A stretch of 64,000 nt of DNA, taken from assembly GCA_944390825.1 (NCBI GenBank), contig CALXRG010000008.1:1-64000 (forward strand), written 5' to 3'. The stretch comes from an uncultured Akkermansia sp. GTDB taxonomy: Bacteria > Verrucomicrobiota > Verrucomicrobiia > Verrucomicrobiales > Akkermansiaceae. The notes under the pieces were generated by a model. The model was not told where the DNA came from. It ran no database searches and saw only the letters and a program-made list of their open reading frames with translations. Below, piece after piece: positions 1 to 9,106 of this stretch (position 1 is the stretch's first letter; every line of letters begins with the position of its first letter). The translations under genes were made by a program, and so were the position numbers.

Positions 1-336
1 TACGATGTCACCCCGTACCTGGGCATTCTGTTCGATGGTGATGGAGTTGCTGCTGACGTCGCCGCCTTGGGCGGAGCTGCCGCCGCACACGCTGCCTCCA
101 ACGGTGCTGTTGCTGACGTGGAGTGTGTTCAGCGAGGCGGAGCCAGAGCCGGATTGAATCTCACCGCCTACGATGTCACCCTGTACCTGGGCATTCTGTT
201 CGAGGGTGATGGAGTTGCTGCTGACGTCACCGCCTTGGGCGGAGCGACCGCCGCTGATGTTGCCGCCGACGGTGCTGTTGCTGATGGTGATGGTGTTTTG
301 CGAGGCACTGCCCGAACCGGATTCCAAATATCCGCC
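1..336 (-). repeat. 168-bp tandem repeat inside the passenger gene
   Basis: Bases 1-168 and 169-336 are near copies of each other with a period of exactly 168 bp (56 codons, in frame). A more degenerate copy follows to about 400. Each unit encodes NSTVGG...GGDVSSNSIT...QNAQV.GDIVGG. The array may continue beyond the window edge. Confidence 0.85.
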
Positions 337-1638
337 GATGATTTCACCCTGCACTTGTCCCCCTCCGATTACGGCGATGGTGTTGTAGCTGGCGCTGTTG
401 TCGCTTGATGTACTGATGCTGTCGCCGCCGTGGATATCGGAGAGAACAACGGCTCCTGTGTCTACAACGATGCTGTTCCCATCCAGTGATGCTGCCGTTT
501 CTGCGTTGGTGGAGTAACCGCCGGTTATGCCGTCAACTGTTGTGTCGCGCAGGTAGACGGCATTATCGCTGGCGGAAGCTGTCGCTTGGTCGCTTTGCAC
601 TGATCCGGCAATGATGTGGGCGTGATTGCCCCCGGTTATGGAGATCGTATTGCCGTCGGCGATGGCTTCCTGTGTGCTGCTGTGTGCTTCTCCACCGACA
701 ACGTAAGTCACTTGGCTGCCGGAGATGAGGATGGTGTTGCCGGAGGCATCGGCTGTACCGGCCCCGCTTGACCATCCGCCGTAGAGAGTCGTGACGTTGC
801 CTTTTGTCAAGGTGATGCTGTTTCCATAGGCTCCTGTCGCTGTGCCGGGGGAGGTTGATGCCATGCTTCTGCCTCCTACGATCAGATCCAGGGGAACTTC
901 GGTGTCAAGATTCAGGTTCACGCGGTTGTTGGTCGACAGAACGCGTCCTCCGATCGTATTTGACGAGTAGGCATATCCGCCAACTGCCTGGGGATATTCG
1001 CCAAGAGCAGGCGAGCCGCTGATGCTGAGACTGTTGGATGCGGCAGAGGCGTCTCCGCCTTCGCTTCTTGCATACCCGCCGTAGAGGGAGTAAGCGCTGC
1101 CGCTCATGCCGGAAATGGTAACAGTATTGCTCCCTGCCAGTGCTGCGCCGTTATCGCTTCTCGCATACCCGCCATAGACAGATCGGCTGACCGCACCTCC
1201 ACTGATGGAGACGCGGGCTTGTTCGGCTTGGGCATTGCCGGTTCGGGGCTGGCCTTTGAGCCCGTAGACGGAGCCCCAGCTGCCGGAGTCGATGGTCGCA
1301 TCTCCGCTGCCGACGTAATCGGCGGCGTGAGCTCCGTCCAGGGCGAGTGCTCCTGCGGTAAGGAGGAGTGTTAGGGCGCTCAGCTTGCGGGCGATGATGT
1401 CCCCGATGTCCTGGGGGGTGCCGTGGGCCGGGTGGATGATCGGAGCATGATGCCTGATCGGGGAGTTCGGCTGGTGTATTTGGTCCTGAATACTTTGGGG
1501 AGCTGCGGTGCAGGACTCTGTTTGCAACGGATTCTTGTTCTGAGGGGCGGCAGTGCTGCCGCTGGCAGAGGGGAAAAGCGGGGAGGGGGGCGCAGCCGGG
1601 GCTGTGCCGGATGTTGGGGTCTTGCTAGTTGTGTTCAT
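1..1638 (-). CDS. Repeat-rich exported passenger protein (autotransporter-like), C-terminus outside window
   Basis: An open frame of 546 codons runs to the left edge, so only the N-terminal part is visible. An unusually long polar N-region (about 85 residues, rich in Pro, Ser and Thr) precedes a hydrophobic signal segment (RKLSALTLLLTAGALALDG) with likely cleavage after an AHA motif near residue 104. The rest is glycine-, serine- and asparagine-rich with recurring NTITIS, YGGYA and VGG motifs, as expected of a beta-helical passenger. The last visible part contains a 56-residue repeat. A C-terminal beta-barrel cannot be checked here. No other in-frame start codon lies near the signal peptide, so ATG at 1638 is used, without a clear ribosome binding site. 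Family role (surface display or adhesion) is inferred only. Confidence 0.75.
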   Translation of the reverse strand, partial: MNTTSKTPTSGTAPAAPPSPLFPSASGSTAAPQNKNPLQTESCTAAPQSIQDQIHQPNSPIRHHAPIIHPAHGTPQDIGDIIARKLSALTLLLTAGALALDGAHAADYVGSGDATIDSGSWGSVYGLKGQPRTGNAQAEQARVSISGGAVSRSVYGGYARSDNGAALAGSNTVTISGMSGSAYSLYGGYARSEGGDASAASNSLSISGSPALGEYPQAVGGYAYSSNTIGGRVLSTNNRVNLNLDTEVPLDLIVGGRSMASTSPGTATGAYGNSITLTKGNVTTLYGGWSSGAGTADASGNTILISGSQVTYVVGGEAHSSTQEAIADGNTISITGGNHAHIIAGSVQSDQATASASDNAVYLRDTTVDGITGGYSTNAETAASLDGNSIVVDTGAVVLSDIHGGDSISTSSDNSASYNTIAVIGGGQVQGEIIGGYLESGSGSASQNTITISNSTVGGNISGGRSAQGGDVSSNSITLEQNAQVQGDIVGGEIQSGSGSASLNTLHVSNSTVGGSVCGGSSAQGGDVSSNSITIEQNAQVRGDIV

Positions 1639-1889
1639 CTGGAGGTAGGGGCTTGGCTGTGTCGGGACGAGTGGGTATTCAGATATGAGACGATTGTTGG
1701 ACGTCGTGTGTAAAATATATGATACGCGTTTGCCTGATGTGTCCGGCTCGGGATGATACGTTTCCTCTATGCCGGCTTGTGGACGTGGGTGCGGTCTGGT
1801 ATTTCCACGGTTGCGTCCCGTTGCAGACCGCTGCTTTTGCCTTTGTCCCGGAGGCTTGCGGGGGCTTCCTGCGTGACGCCGTGGAAGTT

Positions 1890-2228
1890 TCAGGGGAGCA
1901 GAACGTCCAGCGGGAGGTTGCCGCTGCGGTGCAGAATGCCAAGGAGGCCCAGGGCGATGAGTGGCCAGGCGATGGCCGGACTGAAGCAGAGTTTCAGGAT
2001 GGCATGGCGGGGTCGGAGGTCAAAGGCATGTACCCAGGCGCAGCTGACACCAAGCATGGTGAGGGCCAGGAGACCGTGGGGAACGTGGATGCTTTCCGCT
2101 GCGATTAGCCTGGGCGCCAACAGAACAGTCAGCGAGGTGCCGGCTGCCAGCAGGAGACTGACCAGCCTGGCGAGGGTGTGCCGGGTGGTGTGAGACGTGG
2201 AACCGGCGGGGTGCTCAGCGCTGTGCAT
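1890..2228 (-). CDS. ybgE: YbgE-like cyd operon membrane protein
   Basis: A protein of 112 residues with three hydrophobic segments. It carries the YbgE-type signature HGLL...CAWVHAFDLRP followed by a last membrane helix, which aligns by eye with E. coli YbgE (HGLL...CAGVIHGVGFRP). The chosen ATG at 2228 lies inside the end of cydX and overlaps it by 14 bases, which suggests translational coupling. A longer reading from 2279 would start in the middle of cydX and is less likely. It is the last gene of the cytochrome bd operon. Its exact role is not known; the position and family link it to bd-oxidase assembly or function. Confidence 0.75.
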   Translation of the reverse strand: MHSAEHPAGSTSHTTRHTLARLVSLLLAAGTSLTVLLAPRLIAAESIHVPHGLLALTMLGVSCAWVHAFDLRPRHAILKLCFSPAIAWPLIALGLLGILHRSGNLPLDVLLP

Positions 2229-2313
2229 CGTCCCGACGGTCCAGGTAGAGGCTGATGAGAATGGGGGCTGCCAGCGCAAAGGCGAGGCCGGTTATCCAGT
2301 AGAAGTAGATCAT
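2215..2313 (-). CDS. cydX: Cytochrome bd oxidase small subunit CydX
   Basis: A 32-residue single-span protein beginning MIYFYWITGLAFALAAPI and ending with a charged tail (LDRRDDAQR). Length, the aromatic N-terminus and the position directly after cydB match CydX, the small subunit that stabilises the haem-containing CydAB complex in the inner membrane. It is short enough to be missed by automatic gene callers. The start ATG at 2313 lies 52 bases after the cydB stop. Confidence 0.85.
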   Translation of the reverse strand: MIYFYWITGLAFALAAPILISLYLDRRDDAQR

Positions 2314-2365
2314 GACGGGGGCTGGGGAAAAGGGTGGACGGTTGCTTGGCCGGGAGGGCGTGGAA

Positions 2366-3505
2366 TCAGTAGAGCTGCTTGTCGTGGGCTTTGATGTAGG
2401 CGGGGGTGATTTTGCCGGACATGACCTTGTAGGCCCAGGTGGTGTAGATGAGAACGGGGGGAAGCAGGACGATGGTAACGATGAGCATGATGAAGAGGGT
2501 GAGCTGGGAGCTGGTGCAGTCCCAGAGGGTGAGACTGGCGTCCGGCTGGCTGCTGCTGGGCATGACGAAGGGGAACATGGCAACGAGTGGCAGCAGAACA
2601 AGGCAGAGCATGGTGAGCGAGGAGCAGAGGATGGCGGCTCCCCCTCTGCCTCTGCCGCCCAGGATGGCGCCGGTCAGGGTGGAGGCGAGGCCCAGCACGG
2701 GGATGATCCAGAGCAGGGGACAGGCGGTGAGGTTGCGCAGCCAGGCGCCGGGCTCGATGATGACGTGTTTGGCGAGCGGGTTGGAGGGGGTGTCGGTTGC
2801 GATGTCGCTGGCGATGCGGTAGCCATCAATGCCGAACCAGCCCCAGAGGCTGACGGCAATGAAGAGCACGGCGGTGATGAGGCCGCAGACGCGGCTGACG
2901 CTGCGGGCTCGCTGCCGGAGTTCGCCGTCGGTGCGAAGGACGAGGTAGTTCGCTCCGTGGAAGATGAACATGCTAAGCGATACGATGCCGCACAGCAGGG
3001 CAAAGGGGTTGAGCAGGGCCGTGAAGCTGCCGGTGTAGATCGGGCGCAGGGTGTCGTCGAAATGGAAGGGTACGCCCTGGAGGAGGTTGCCGAAGGCGAC
3101 GCCGAAGATGAGCGGCGGGACGGCTGATCCGAGGAAGAGACAGGTGTCCCAGGTGGTCCGCCAGCGGGTGGCGGCAATCTTGCCGCGGAAGTCGAAGCCG
3201 ACGGGGCGCAGGATGAGGGTGAGCAGTACCAGCAGCATCGCCCAGTAGAAGCCGGAGAAGGCGGCGGCGTACATCAGCGGCCAGGCGGCGAAGATGGCGC
3301 CGCCGCCGGTGAGTAGCCAGACCTGGTTGCCGTCCCAGTGCGGGGCGACGGCGTTGATCATGCAGCGGCGCTCGGTGTCGGTTTTGCCGAGGAAGGGCAG
3401 AAGGGTGCCGACGCCCATGTCCTGGCCGTCCATGATGCTGAAGCCGATGAGGAGGATGCCGATGAGGAGCCACCAGATGATGCGGAGTGTTTCGTAGTCG
3501 AGCAT
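2366..3505 (-). CDS. cydB: Cytochrome bd ubiquinol oxidase subunit II
   Basis: A 379-residue polytopic membrane protein. It matches E. coli-type CydB closely throughout: N-terminal [20 protein letters not shown], the DGQDMGVG motif, [27 protein letters not shown] and [13 protein letters not shown]. With CydA it forms the quinol-oxidising, proton-motive-force-generating terminal oxidase with high oxygen affinity. The gene follows cydA after a 91-base spacer that contains three copies of a 10-bp repeat. Confidence 0.97.
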   Translation of the reverse strand: MLDYETLRIIWWLLIGILLIGFSIMDGQDMGVGTLLPFLGKTDTERRCMINAVAPHWDGNQVWLLTGGGAIFAAWPLMYAAAFSGFYWAMLLVLLTLILRPVGFDFRGKIAATRWRTTWDTCLFLGSAVPPLIFGVAFGNLLQGVPFHFDDTLRPIYTGSFTALLNPFALLCGIVSLSMFIFHGANYLVLRTDGELRQRARSVSRVCGLITAVLFIAVSLWGWFGIDGYRIASDIATDTPSNPLAKHVIIEPGAWLRNLTACPLLWIIPVLGLASTLTGAILGGRGRGGAAILCSSLTMLCLVLLPLVAMFPFVMPSSSQPDASLTLWDCTSSQLTLFIMLIVTIVLLPPVLIYTTWAYKVMSGKITPAYIKAHDKQLY

Positions 3506-3529
3506 GGGAGTGAGGGGAAAAAGGGGTGT

Positions 3530-3567
3530 GTCCGATGTGAGGGGTGCGTCCGATGTGGTCCGATGTG
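3530..3567. repeat. Three copies of GTCCGATGTG in the cydA-cydB spacer
   Basis: The decamer occurs at 3530-3539, 3548-3557 and 3558-3567. It belongs to a wider pattern of short tandem duplications in gene spacers of this window. Confidence 0.8.
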
Positions 3568-3596
3568 AGTAGGGGTGGTGCGCGGGTCGTTGCGGG

Positions 3597-5153
3597 TTAT
3601 GCCTGTGCAGGGGTGGGTGCCGGAGCGGTCTGCGGCTCGGGTGCAGGGCCGTGTCCGATGGTGCGCAGCATCAGCCATATTTCGACGATGAGCAGCAGGG
3701 TGTAGAGCCCCACAAAGCCGCTCAGTGAGCCCCAGAGGTCACCGACGGAGAGGCTGGAGACGGAGAGGTGGACGGGTAGAACTTCGTATATGGACCAGGG
3801 CTGGCGACCGTATTCGGTGACAAACCATCCTATTTCGCATGCAATCCACGGCATGGGGAGGCAGAGGACGATGAAGAGCAGGACTGGCTTGCGGCAGGGT
3901 ATGCTGCCGCGCAGGCTGTACCAGCAGCCGAGGATGAAGGCGAGCAGGCAGAGGCAGCCTGCACCGATCATAAGGCGGAAGGACCAGTACATGGGTGCAA
4001 CGCGCGGGATGGTGCTGCGTGCGGCCTGCTTGATTTGCTCGGGTGTGGCGGTGGAGATGTCTGAGGTGTAGCGGTTCAGCAGCAGGCCATAGCCCAGGTC
4101 GCTTTTCACGGCGTCAAAACGGGCCCGCAGGCTGGAGTTGCCGGGATCCTGGCGCAGTTGATCGAGGAGGGTGACGGCCAGGATGCCGTTGCGGATGCGG
4201 ACTTCGTTGGTGGCGATGATGTCACTGATGCCGGGGAGCGTTTCGCTGAGGCTGCGCGTGCCCATGAGGCCAAGCAGGGCGGGCATGCGGATTTCGGCGT
4301 GGTTGCATTGGGCTTCTTCATCGGGGATAGCGAAGAGTGAGAGGGGGGCGGGGGCCGGATGCGTTTCCCACATGGCTTCCATGGCGGCGAGTTTGCTCGG
4401 CTGGTGCTGCGCGGTGAGGTAGGCGGATTCATCTCCCATGTGGAAGGTGAAGAAGGTGACGATGAGGCCGAAGATTGAGCCGATGCGCAGGCTGCGCGAG
4501 GCGAGTTCGGTGTGGTTGCCCTTCAGCAGGTAGTAGGCGGAGATGGAGATGACGAAGATGGCGCCGGTCATGTAACCGGCACTAATGGTGTGCATGAAGG
4601 TGCTCTGGGCCCAGGGGCTGGTGACTACTTCCCAGAAGTTGGTCATTTCCATGCGCATGGTGACGTCGTTGAAGGCGCTGCCGGCGGGGTACTGCATCCA
4701 GGAGTTGGCGATGAGTATCCAGAGGGCGGAGATGTTGCTGCCCAGCGCCATGAGAAAGGTGGCGGCGAGGTGCTTGAGCCGTGAGAGTCTGTTCCACCCG
4801 AAGAAGAAGAGGCCGATGAAGGTGGATTCCAGGAAGAAGGCCATGAGGCCTTCGATGGCCAGCGGTGCGCCGAAGATGTCGCCGACGTAGTGGGAGTAGT
4901 AGGCCCAGTTGGTGCCGAACTGGAACTCCATGGTAATGCCGGTGGCTACTCCCATGGCGAAGTTGATGCCGAAGAGTTTGCCCCAAAAACGGGTCATTTG
5001 CCGGTAGATTTCCCTGCCGGAGATGACGTAGCAGCTTTCCATGATGACCAGCAGGAAGGATAGCCCCAGCGTCAGCGGAACGAAGAGGTAGTGGTACATC
5101 GCGGTCAGGGCGAACTGGAGGCGGGAGAGGTCGACGAGTTGCTCGGTTATCAT
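3597..5153 (-). CDS. cydA: Cytochrome bd ubiquinol oxidase subunit I
   Basis: A 518-residue haem-bearing subunit of cytochrome bd. Haem ligands are visible: His21 (LTAMYH, E. coli His19), His188 ([10 protein letters not shown]. coli His186) and the Met in the [13 protein letters not shown] region (E. coli Met393). Glu101 and Glu109 ([12 protein letters not shown]) are present. The long Q-loop ([18 protein letters not shown] and onward) is of the E. coli type, as is [12 protein letters not shown]. The ATG overlaps the stop of the upstream small gene (ATGA), so the two are translationally coupled. The similarity to gammaproteobacterial CydA is striking for a non-proteobacterial context and may reflect old gene transfer. 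Confidence 0.98.
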   Translation of the reverse strand: MITEQLVDLSRLQFALTAMYHYLFVPLTLGLSFLLVIMESCYVISGREIYRQMTRFWGKLFGINFAMGVATGITMEFQFGTNWAYYSHYVGDIFGAPLAIEGLMAFFLESTFIGLFFFGWNRLSRLKHLAATFLMALGSNISALWILIANSWMQYPAGSAFNDVTMRMEMTNFWEVVTSPWAQSTFMHTISAGYMTGAIFVISISAYYLLKGNHTELASRSLRIGSIFGLIVTFFTFHMGDESAYLTAQHQPSKLAAMEAMWETHPAPAPLSLFAIPDEEAQCNHAEIRMPALLGLMGTRSLSETLPGISDIIATNEVRIRNGILAVTLLDQLRQDPGNSSLRARFDAVKSDLGYGLLLNRYTSDISTATPEQIKQAARSTIPRVAPMYWSFRLMIGAGCLCLLAFILGCWYSLRGSIPCRKPVLLFIVLCLPMPWIACEIGWFVTEYGRQPWSIYEVLPVHLSVSSLSVGDLWGSLSGFVGLYTLLLIVEIWLMLRTIGHGPAPEPQTAPAPTPAQA

Positions 5154-5461
5154 GGCTCGGATTTAGGGGTGGAGGTGGGTGCTTGCGACGTCGGGTGGGT
5201 GAGGGCGGGCTGGGCTGCGGCGGCTGGCGGGGAGACTGTCGGTTTTGAGGTGTGATGCCGGCGCAGCAGTCCGTCGGTGATGCTTTCAGGGGTGACGTCC
5301 GTCCTCTTGGATGGGTTGAAGAAGAGTGCCCAGAGGGTTAGGATGATGAGCAGTTTGCAGGTGATGATGACAGCCAGGCCGACTGCCGGCGCGGTCGCGG
5401 ACGCTTGCGTCCGGGCTGTGGTTGCGCCGGGGTGGGTGGTCTCTGGTACGGTTGGCGTCAT
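5150..5461 (-). CDS. cydP: Putative cytochrome bd small subunit CydP
   Basis: A 103-residue protein with one membrane helix (about residues 27-48, AVGLAVIITCKLLIILTLWALFF) followed by NPSKRTDVTPESITDGLL. The pattern K-L-hydrophobic-W-x-LFF-x-P-x-x-R-x-x-V-x-x-x-x-I-x-x-x-LL resembles the small CydP proteins found first in some cyd operons. The C-terminus is a Pro/Thr-rich tail. It overlaps cydA by four bases and is the promoter-proximal gene of the operon. The CydP assignment rests on pattern and context. Confidence 0.65.
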   Translation of the reverse strand: MTPTVPETTHPGATTARTQASATAPAVGLAVIITCKLLIILTLWALFFNPSKRTDVTPESITDGLLRRHHTSKPTVSPPAAAAQPALTHPTSQAPTSTPKSEP

Positions 5462-5496
5462 GTGGAATCAATACCGCGCTCGCGTGGGTATCTTCA

Positions 5497-5525
5497 CTTA
5501 GACTACACGCGGGTGAGTTTGTCAA
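5497..5525 (-). promoter_or_regulatory. Promoter of the cyd operon
   Basis: TTGACA (5525-5520) and TCTAAG (5502-5497) are separated by 17 bases on the minus strand, placing transcription start about 30 bases before cydP. The -35 is perfect; the -10 matches 4 of 6. Confidence 0.6.
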
Positions 5526-5611
5526 GATAAAAAGAAAAGAGCACCAAGAAAGGTTCCCGATGGACAATGCCATGTCCATCGGGTTACTGGCGTTTGCTGA
5601 TGTCGCGGACT

Positions 5612-7630
5612 TTAGAAAAGGGCCCCGAGGTAGTGACGGCTCAGGACGATGGCAGTGCGTGGCAGCAGGTAGAGGGAGAGATATTGCTGATTGTCCGTGA
5701 AGTGGTTGACGCTGTGATCCTGGCGACCGTAGCCGCCAAAGATGAGGTCATCGGAGTCGAGTACGACTTTCCACTCTCCATGGGCAGGCGCCGGAAGACG
5801 ATAGTCCGGAATGGCCCGTTCGCCGCTCCAGTTGAAGACGAACATGAGGCCTCCCCGTTCAAAGGCCATGACCTGATTGTTCTCGTCCATGTTGAGCGGG
5901 CGCGCGGGGAGGGATTCCAGGAGGCGGGTTTTGCGGGCCAGTGAGATCATGGCGCGGTCAAACTCGTTGAGGAAGCGGTAGCGCAGGAGCTGGTTATCCA
6001 CGAGACTCCACTGGCGCCGGCAGTACTTGTAGGAGTTGCCGTTCCCTTCGCGCGGGAAGTCGATCCACTCGGGGTGGCCGAATTCGTTGCCCATGAAGTT
6101 GAGCCAGCCTTCGCCTCCGGCCGCTAGGGTGATGAGGCGGATCATTTTGTGCAGGGCCATGCCGCGGTCGATGATGAGGCTGGGGGTGGAGCAGCTCATG
6201 TGGGTGTACATTTCAGCGTCCATGAGCCGGAAGGCGATCGTTTTGTCGCCCACCAGTGCCTGGTCATGGCTTTCGGCGTAGGCGATGTTCGGCTCGCCGT
6301 AGCGTCGGTTGATGAGGGTGTACCAGATGTTGCCGACACTCCATTCTTCATCTTTTTTCTCTTTGAGGATTTTGATCCAGTAGTCGGGAAGGCCCATGGC
6401 CAGTCGGTGGGTAAAGCCAAAGCCTCCCTCATCGACAGGGCGACAGAGTCCCGGCATGCCGCTCATGTCCTCGGCGATGGCAAAGGCTCCCGGCTTTACC
6501 TGCTGAACCAGGGTGGCGGCGAGTTGCAGGTAGGTGACGGCGTCGATGTTGACCATGGTGTTGAAGTAGCAGCCAAGGTCGGTGAAGGGTTCATGGCCGT
6601 GGTGGACGTAGAGCATACTGGTGACGCCGTCGAAGCGGAAGCCGTCAAAGTGGAACTCCTCCAGCCACCAGCGCAGATTGCTCAGCAGAAATTCCAGGAC
6701 TTCCGAGCGACCATAGTCGAAGAGGCAGCTGTCCCAGTCCGGATGGAAGCTGTCGCGCTCTCCTGCTTTGAAGTACTGGCCTCCCGAGCCGTCGAAGTTG
6801 TTGAGTCCTTCGGCGACGTTTTTGACGGCGTGTGAGTGTACGACGTCCAGCAGAACGGCGATGCCCAGGCCGTGTGCTGTATCAATGAGGTATTTGAGGT
6901 CTTCCGGGGTGCCAAAGCGGTTGCAGGGGGCAAAGAAGGAGGAAACGTGGTAGCCGAAGGAGCCGTAGTAGGGATGCTCCTGGACGGCCATGAGCTGGAC
7001 GACGTTGTAGCCCAGCCTGGCGATGCGGGGCAGGACGGTTTCTGCAAATTCACGGTAGCTGTGGATGCGCTCTTCCTCGCCGCTCATGCCTACATGGGCT
7101 TCGTAGATGAAGGGAGTTTTGATGTTGGCTGGAGTGAAACGGGTGTTCTTCCAGGTGTAGGGCTGTGAGGGTTCCCAGATGAGCCCGCAGTAGTCAAATG
7201 TGGCGGGATCCTGTTCTGTAAAGCGGATCCAGGCAGGGACGCGGTCGCGGTGAATGTTGTCAGCGCCGACGACATGGACTTTGACTTTCACGCCGTGGCA
7301 CAGGGAGTCGGCGGGGAGCCGCACTTCCCAGATGCCATTCATGTCGCGCTGCATGGGGGTGGCCTCGCGATTCCATCCGTTGAAGTCGCCGATGAGAAAG
7401 AGAGCACGGGCGCCGGGGGCCCATTCCCTGTAGATCCATTCCTTCGTTTCCGGGTCGCGGTTGAATCCCAGGCGGCGGAAGCCGTTGGCGCATTCGAGCA
7501 GGGAGCCGTAGAGGCGGCAGATCCGCTCCATCTGGCTATCGAACAAACGCATGCGTGCCTGGATTACTCGCTGATAGGGAGCCAGCCATCCATCTGCCAG
7601 CACTAAACCGGGAATCGGGGGTCTTCTCAT
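5612..7630 (-). CDS. glgB: 1,4-alpha-glucan branching enzyme, eukaryote-type (GH13_8)
   Basis: A 672-residue enzyme that introduces alpha-1,6 branches into glycogen. An N-terminal CBM48 domain (YREWAPGARALFLIGDFNGWN) is followed by the GH13 barrel: nucleophile Asp in DGFRFDGVTSMLY (about residue 334), acid/base Glu in AIAEDMSG (about 387) and the transition-state Asp in AESHDQ. The YEAHVGMS and HGHEPFTDLG motifs are typical of the eukaryotic/GH13_8 subtype rather than the E. coli subtype. The start is set at ATG 7630 because the -10 hexamer TAGAAT overlaps the ATG at 7639, leaving 7630 seven bases downstream. glgA and GH57 lie 35 kb away. Confidence 0.95.
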   Translation of the reverse strand: MRRPPIPGLVLADGWLAPYQRVIQARMRLFDSQMERICRLYGSLLECANGFRRLGFNRDPETKEWIYREWAPGARALFLIGDFNGWNREATPMQRDMNGIWEVRLPADSLCHGVKVKVHVVGADNIHRDRVPAWIRFTEQDPATFDYCGLIWEPSQPYTWKNTRFTPANIKTPFIYEAHVGMSGEEERIHSYREFAETVLPRIARLGYNVVQLMAVQEHPYYGSFGYHVSSFFAPCNRFGTPEDLKYLIDTAHGLGIAVLLDVVHSHAVKNVAEGLNNFDGSGGQYFKAGERDSFHPDWDSCLFDYGRSEVLEFLLSNLRWWLEEFHFDGFRFDGVTSMLYVHHGHEPFTDLGCYFNTMVNIDAVTYLQLAATLVQQVKPGAFAIAEDMSGMPGLCRPVDEGGFGFTHRLAMGLPDYWIKILKEKKDEEWSVGNIWYTLINRRYGEPNIAYAESHDQALVGDKTIAFRLMDAEMYTHMSCSTPSLIIDRGMALHKMIRLITLAAGGEGWLNFMGNEFGHPEWIDFPREGNGNSYKYCRRQWSLVDNQLLRYRFLNEFDRAMISLARKTRLLESLPARPLNMDENNQVMAFERGGLMFVFNWSGERAIPDYRLPAPAHGEWKVVLDSDDLIFGGYGRQDHSVNHFTDNQQYLSLYLLPRTAIVLSRHYLGALF

Positions 7631-7637
7631 ATCCTGC

Positions 7638-7665
7638 ATTCTACACTGTTTTACTCAGACAGCAA
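7638..7665 (-). promoter_or_regulatory. glgB promoter, leaderless geometry
   Basis: TTGCTG (7665-7660), 16-base spacer, TAGAAT (7643-7638), then seven bases to ATG 7630. The upstream ATG at 7639 lies within the -10 and cannot be used from this promoter. Confidence 0.55.
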
Positions 7666-7800
7666 GCTTCAATTACGCTATGCCATGGCTTTTTCATATC
7701 GGGTATCTTTTGGCGTGTCGGGTGCTATGCCGTGAGTTCGGTGGGGGATACGGGATGCTCTGGCGGGGATGAATGCTGAAAGTCGGCGGGGAGAAACAGC

Positions 7801-7828
7801 GGGCGCGCACCGTTTCGGGTGCGCGCCC
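7801..7828 (-). terminator. Hairpin terminator after the acidic exported protein gene
   Basis: A perfect 11-bp stem (GGGCGCGCACC at 7801-7811 paired with 7818-7828) with a six-base loop lies about 60 bases past the stop. Only a short, imperfect T stretch follows on the minus strand. Confidence 0.65.
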
Positions 7829-7887
7829 TTTGGAAAATCCCTGGGAAAACCGGGAATCGGACGGAGAGAGAGCGTCCGCAGCTGTGC

Positions 7888-8766
7888 TTACTCGGCTGCG
7901 TCGTCTTCGGAGTCAGCCGTAGCGTCGGCTTCCTCTTCGGTGTCGTCTTCCATCATGTCATCAGCGGCATCATCCCCGGTGTCATCTGCTGAGGTGTCAT
8001 CATCCCCGAGATCCAGTGCGTCACCGGCTGCGGCAGCAGGTGCTGCCGGTTTGGGGGCAGGAGCTGCACCAGCGGGCGGGAAAATGCTGATGGTGTTTTC
8101 AAAGGCTTCGTAGGGGATTGTAATTGTCTTGTCGCCGTTAGCGTCCGTACCATAGATGCTGATCTTGCCGCTTCCGACGCTTACCCCTTTCACTTGAACC
8201 GGCACGTAGAAGGTCGAAATCGTGCGGGAATGCTTGGCGAGATCGGGGCCTGTACCCCAGGAGGACTGGCGATCGGAGTTCCAGCCGATGTAAACCATGA
8301 CGCTGGAAAGAGAGTCAACGTAGCTGACGTTGGTGGTCTCCACCAGCATGTACTTGTTACCTACGACGTTGAGGAAATGCTGTGTCGGGGATTCAGCTTC
8401 GGTGTTTTTATTCGATGCAGTGGGTGCTTCTACTGAAGGGGAGGCTGTGCTGCCCGAGGAGTCGGTGTCACTGGCGGGTTCGTCGTCAAATGTGCCATCG
8501 TCGGCAGAAGTGTCCGAGCTGGATGAATCATCCGTGTCATCAATTTCTTCAATCGTCTCTTCCTCCAGAGAGATGTCGGCCGCTCCGTCGGCAGCGGTGT
8601 CATCAGCTGAGGTATCAGCCGAGCTGTCATCGGTGGCTTCACCTGCGGAAGGATCCTCGGAGCTTTCCGTACCGAGATCGAGGTCACCCAAATCAATGTC
8701 CTGGGCCAGGAGCGGGGCACTGAGGAGCCCGGCAGATGCCAACGCAATAATAATGTGCTTAGTCAT
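7888..8766 (-). CDS. Exported highly acidic protein, unknown function
   Basis: A 292-residue protein with a clear signal peptide (MTKHIIIALASAGLLSAPLLA, cleaved before QDIDLG). The start at 8766 is chosen for this reason over an upstream ATG at 8835. The mature protein has an Asp/Ser/Ala/Glu-rich N-terminal stretch of about 110 residues, a compact central domain (about residues 130-245, with PTQHFLNVVGNKYMLVETT and SRTISTFYVPVQVKGVSVG), a Pro/Ala linker and an Asp/Glu-rich tail. I do not recognise the family. The acidic flanks could bind divalent cations or keep the protein soluble in the periplasm; this is speculation. Confidence 0.8.
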   Translation of the reverse strand: MTKHIIIALASAGLLSAPLLAQDIDLGDLDLGTESSEDPSAGEATDDSSADTSADDTAADGAADISLEEETIEEIDDTDDSSSSDTSADDGTFDDEPASDTDSSGSTASPSVEAPTASNKNTEAESPTQHFLNVVGNKYMLVETTNVSYVDSLSSVMVYIGWNSDRQSSWGTGPDLAKHSRTISTFYVPVQVKGVSVGSGKISIYGTDANGDKTITIPYEAFENTISIFPPAGAAPAPKPAAPAAAAGDALDLGDDDTSADDTGDDAADDMMEDDTEEEADATADSEDDAAE

Positions 8767-9106
8767 GTCAGCTAACGAACGTTGTATGGTAATAAGAGAA
8801 TGCGCCCATCCACAACGATGCGTTACGGATGCCACACAGCATGATTTAAAGCAAAAATGCCTTAACCTGTCAACTCAAATTGTGTTCGGTCGGCTGGAAT
8901 TTTTACAAAAAGCGGCAGCGTCCCGGGGATTACACCCCGGATACTTCCGGTGCCGGCATGTTGCTTTTCCCGATGGGTGTTTGGTGCAGGCCTGGGGGGA
9001 TTCCTTGTTGCAGCGTGATAAGATGGCGGGAAAAGATACCCCTAAGGGCAGGAATGCTCTTAGGACGGGAATATATCCGCCAGCGGGTTGCTCTGCCTGC
9101 GGGGTG
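8767..9106. other. Spacer between the acidic exported protein gene and cimA
   Basis: No gene was recognised. It holds the cimA terminator hairpin (9041-9064) and a short GC-rich dyad, CCGGGG/CCCCGG (8933-8950). No convincing promoter was found for the downstream gene. Confidence 0.6.
9041..9064 (-). terminator. cimA terminator
   Basis: A 10-bp stem (9041-9050 with 9055-9064, one G-T mismatch) and GGAA loop are followed on the minus strand by GGTATCTTTTCC. It lies 43 bases beyond the cimA stop. Confidence 0.6.

Noticed and set aside
2312..3127. 271-codon plus-strand frame opposite cydB
   Set aside because: Shadow of cydB; highly acidic Gly/Glu/Asp-rich reading with no motif.
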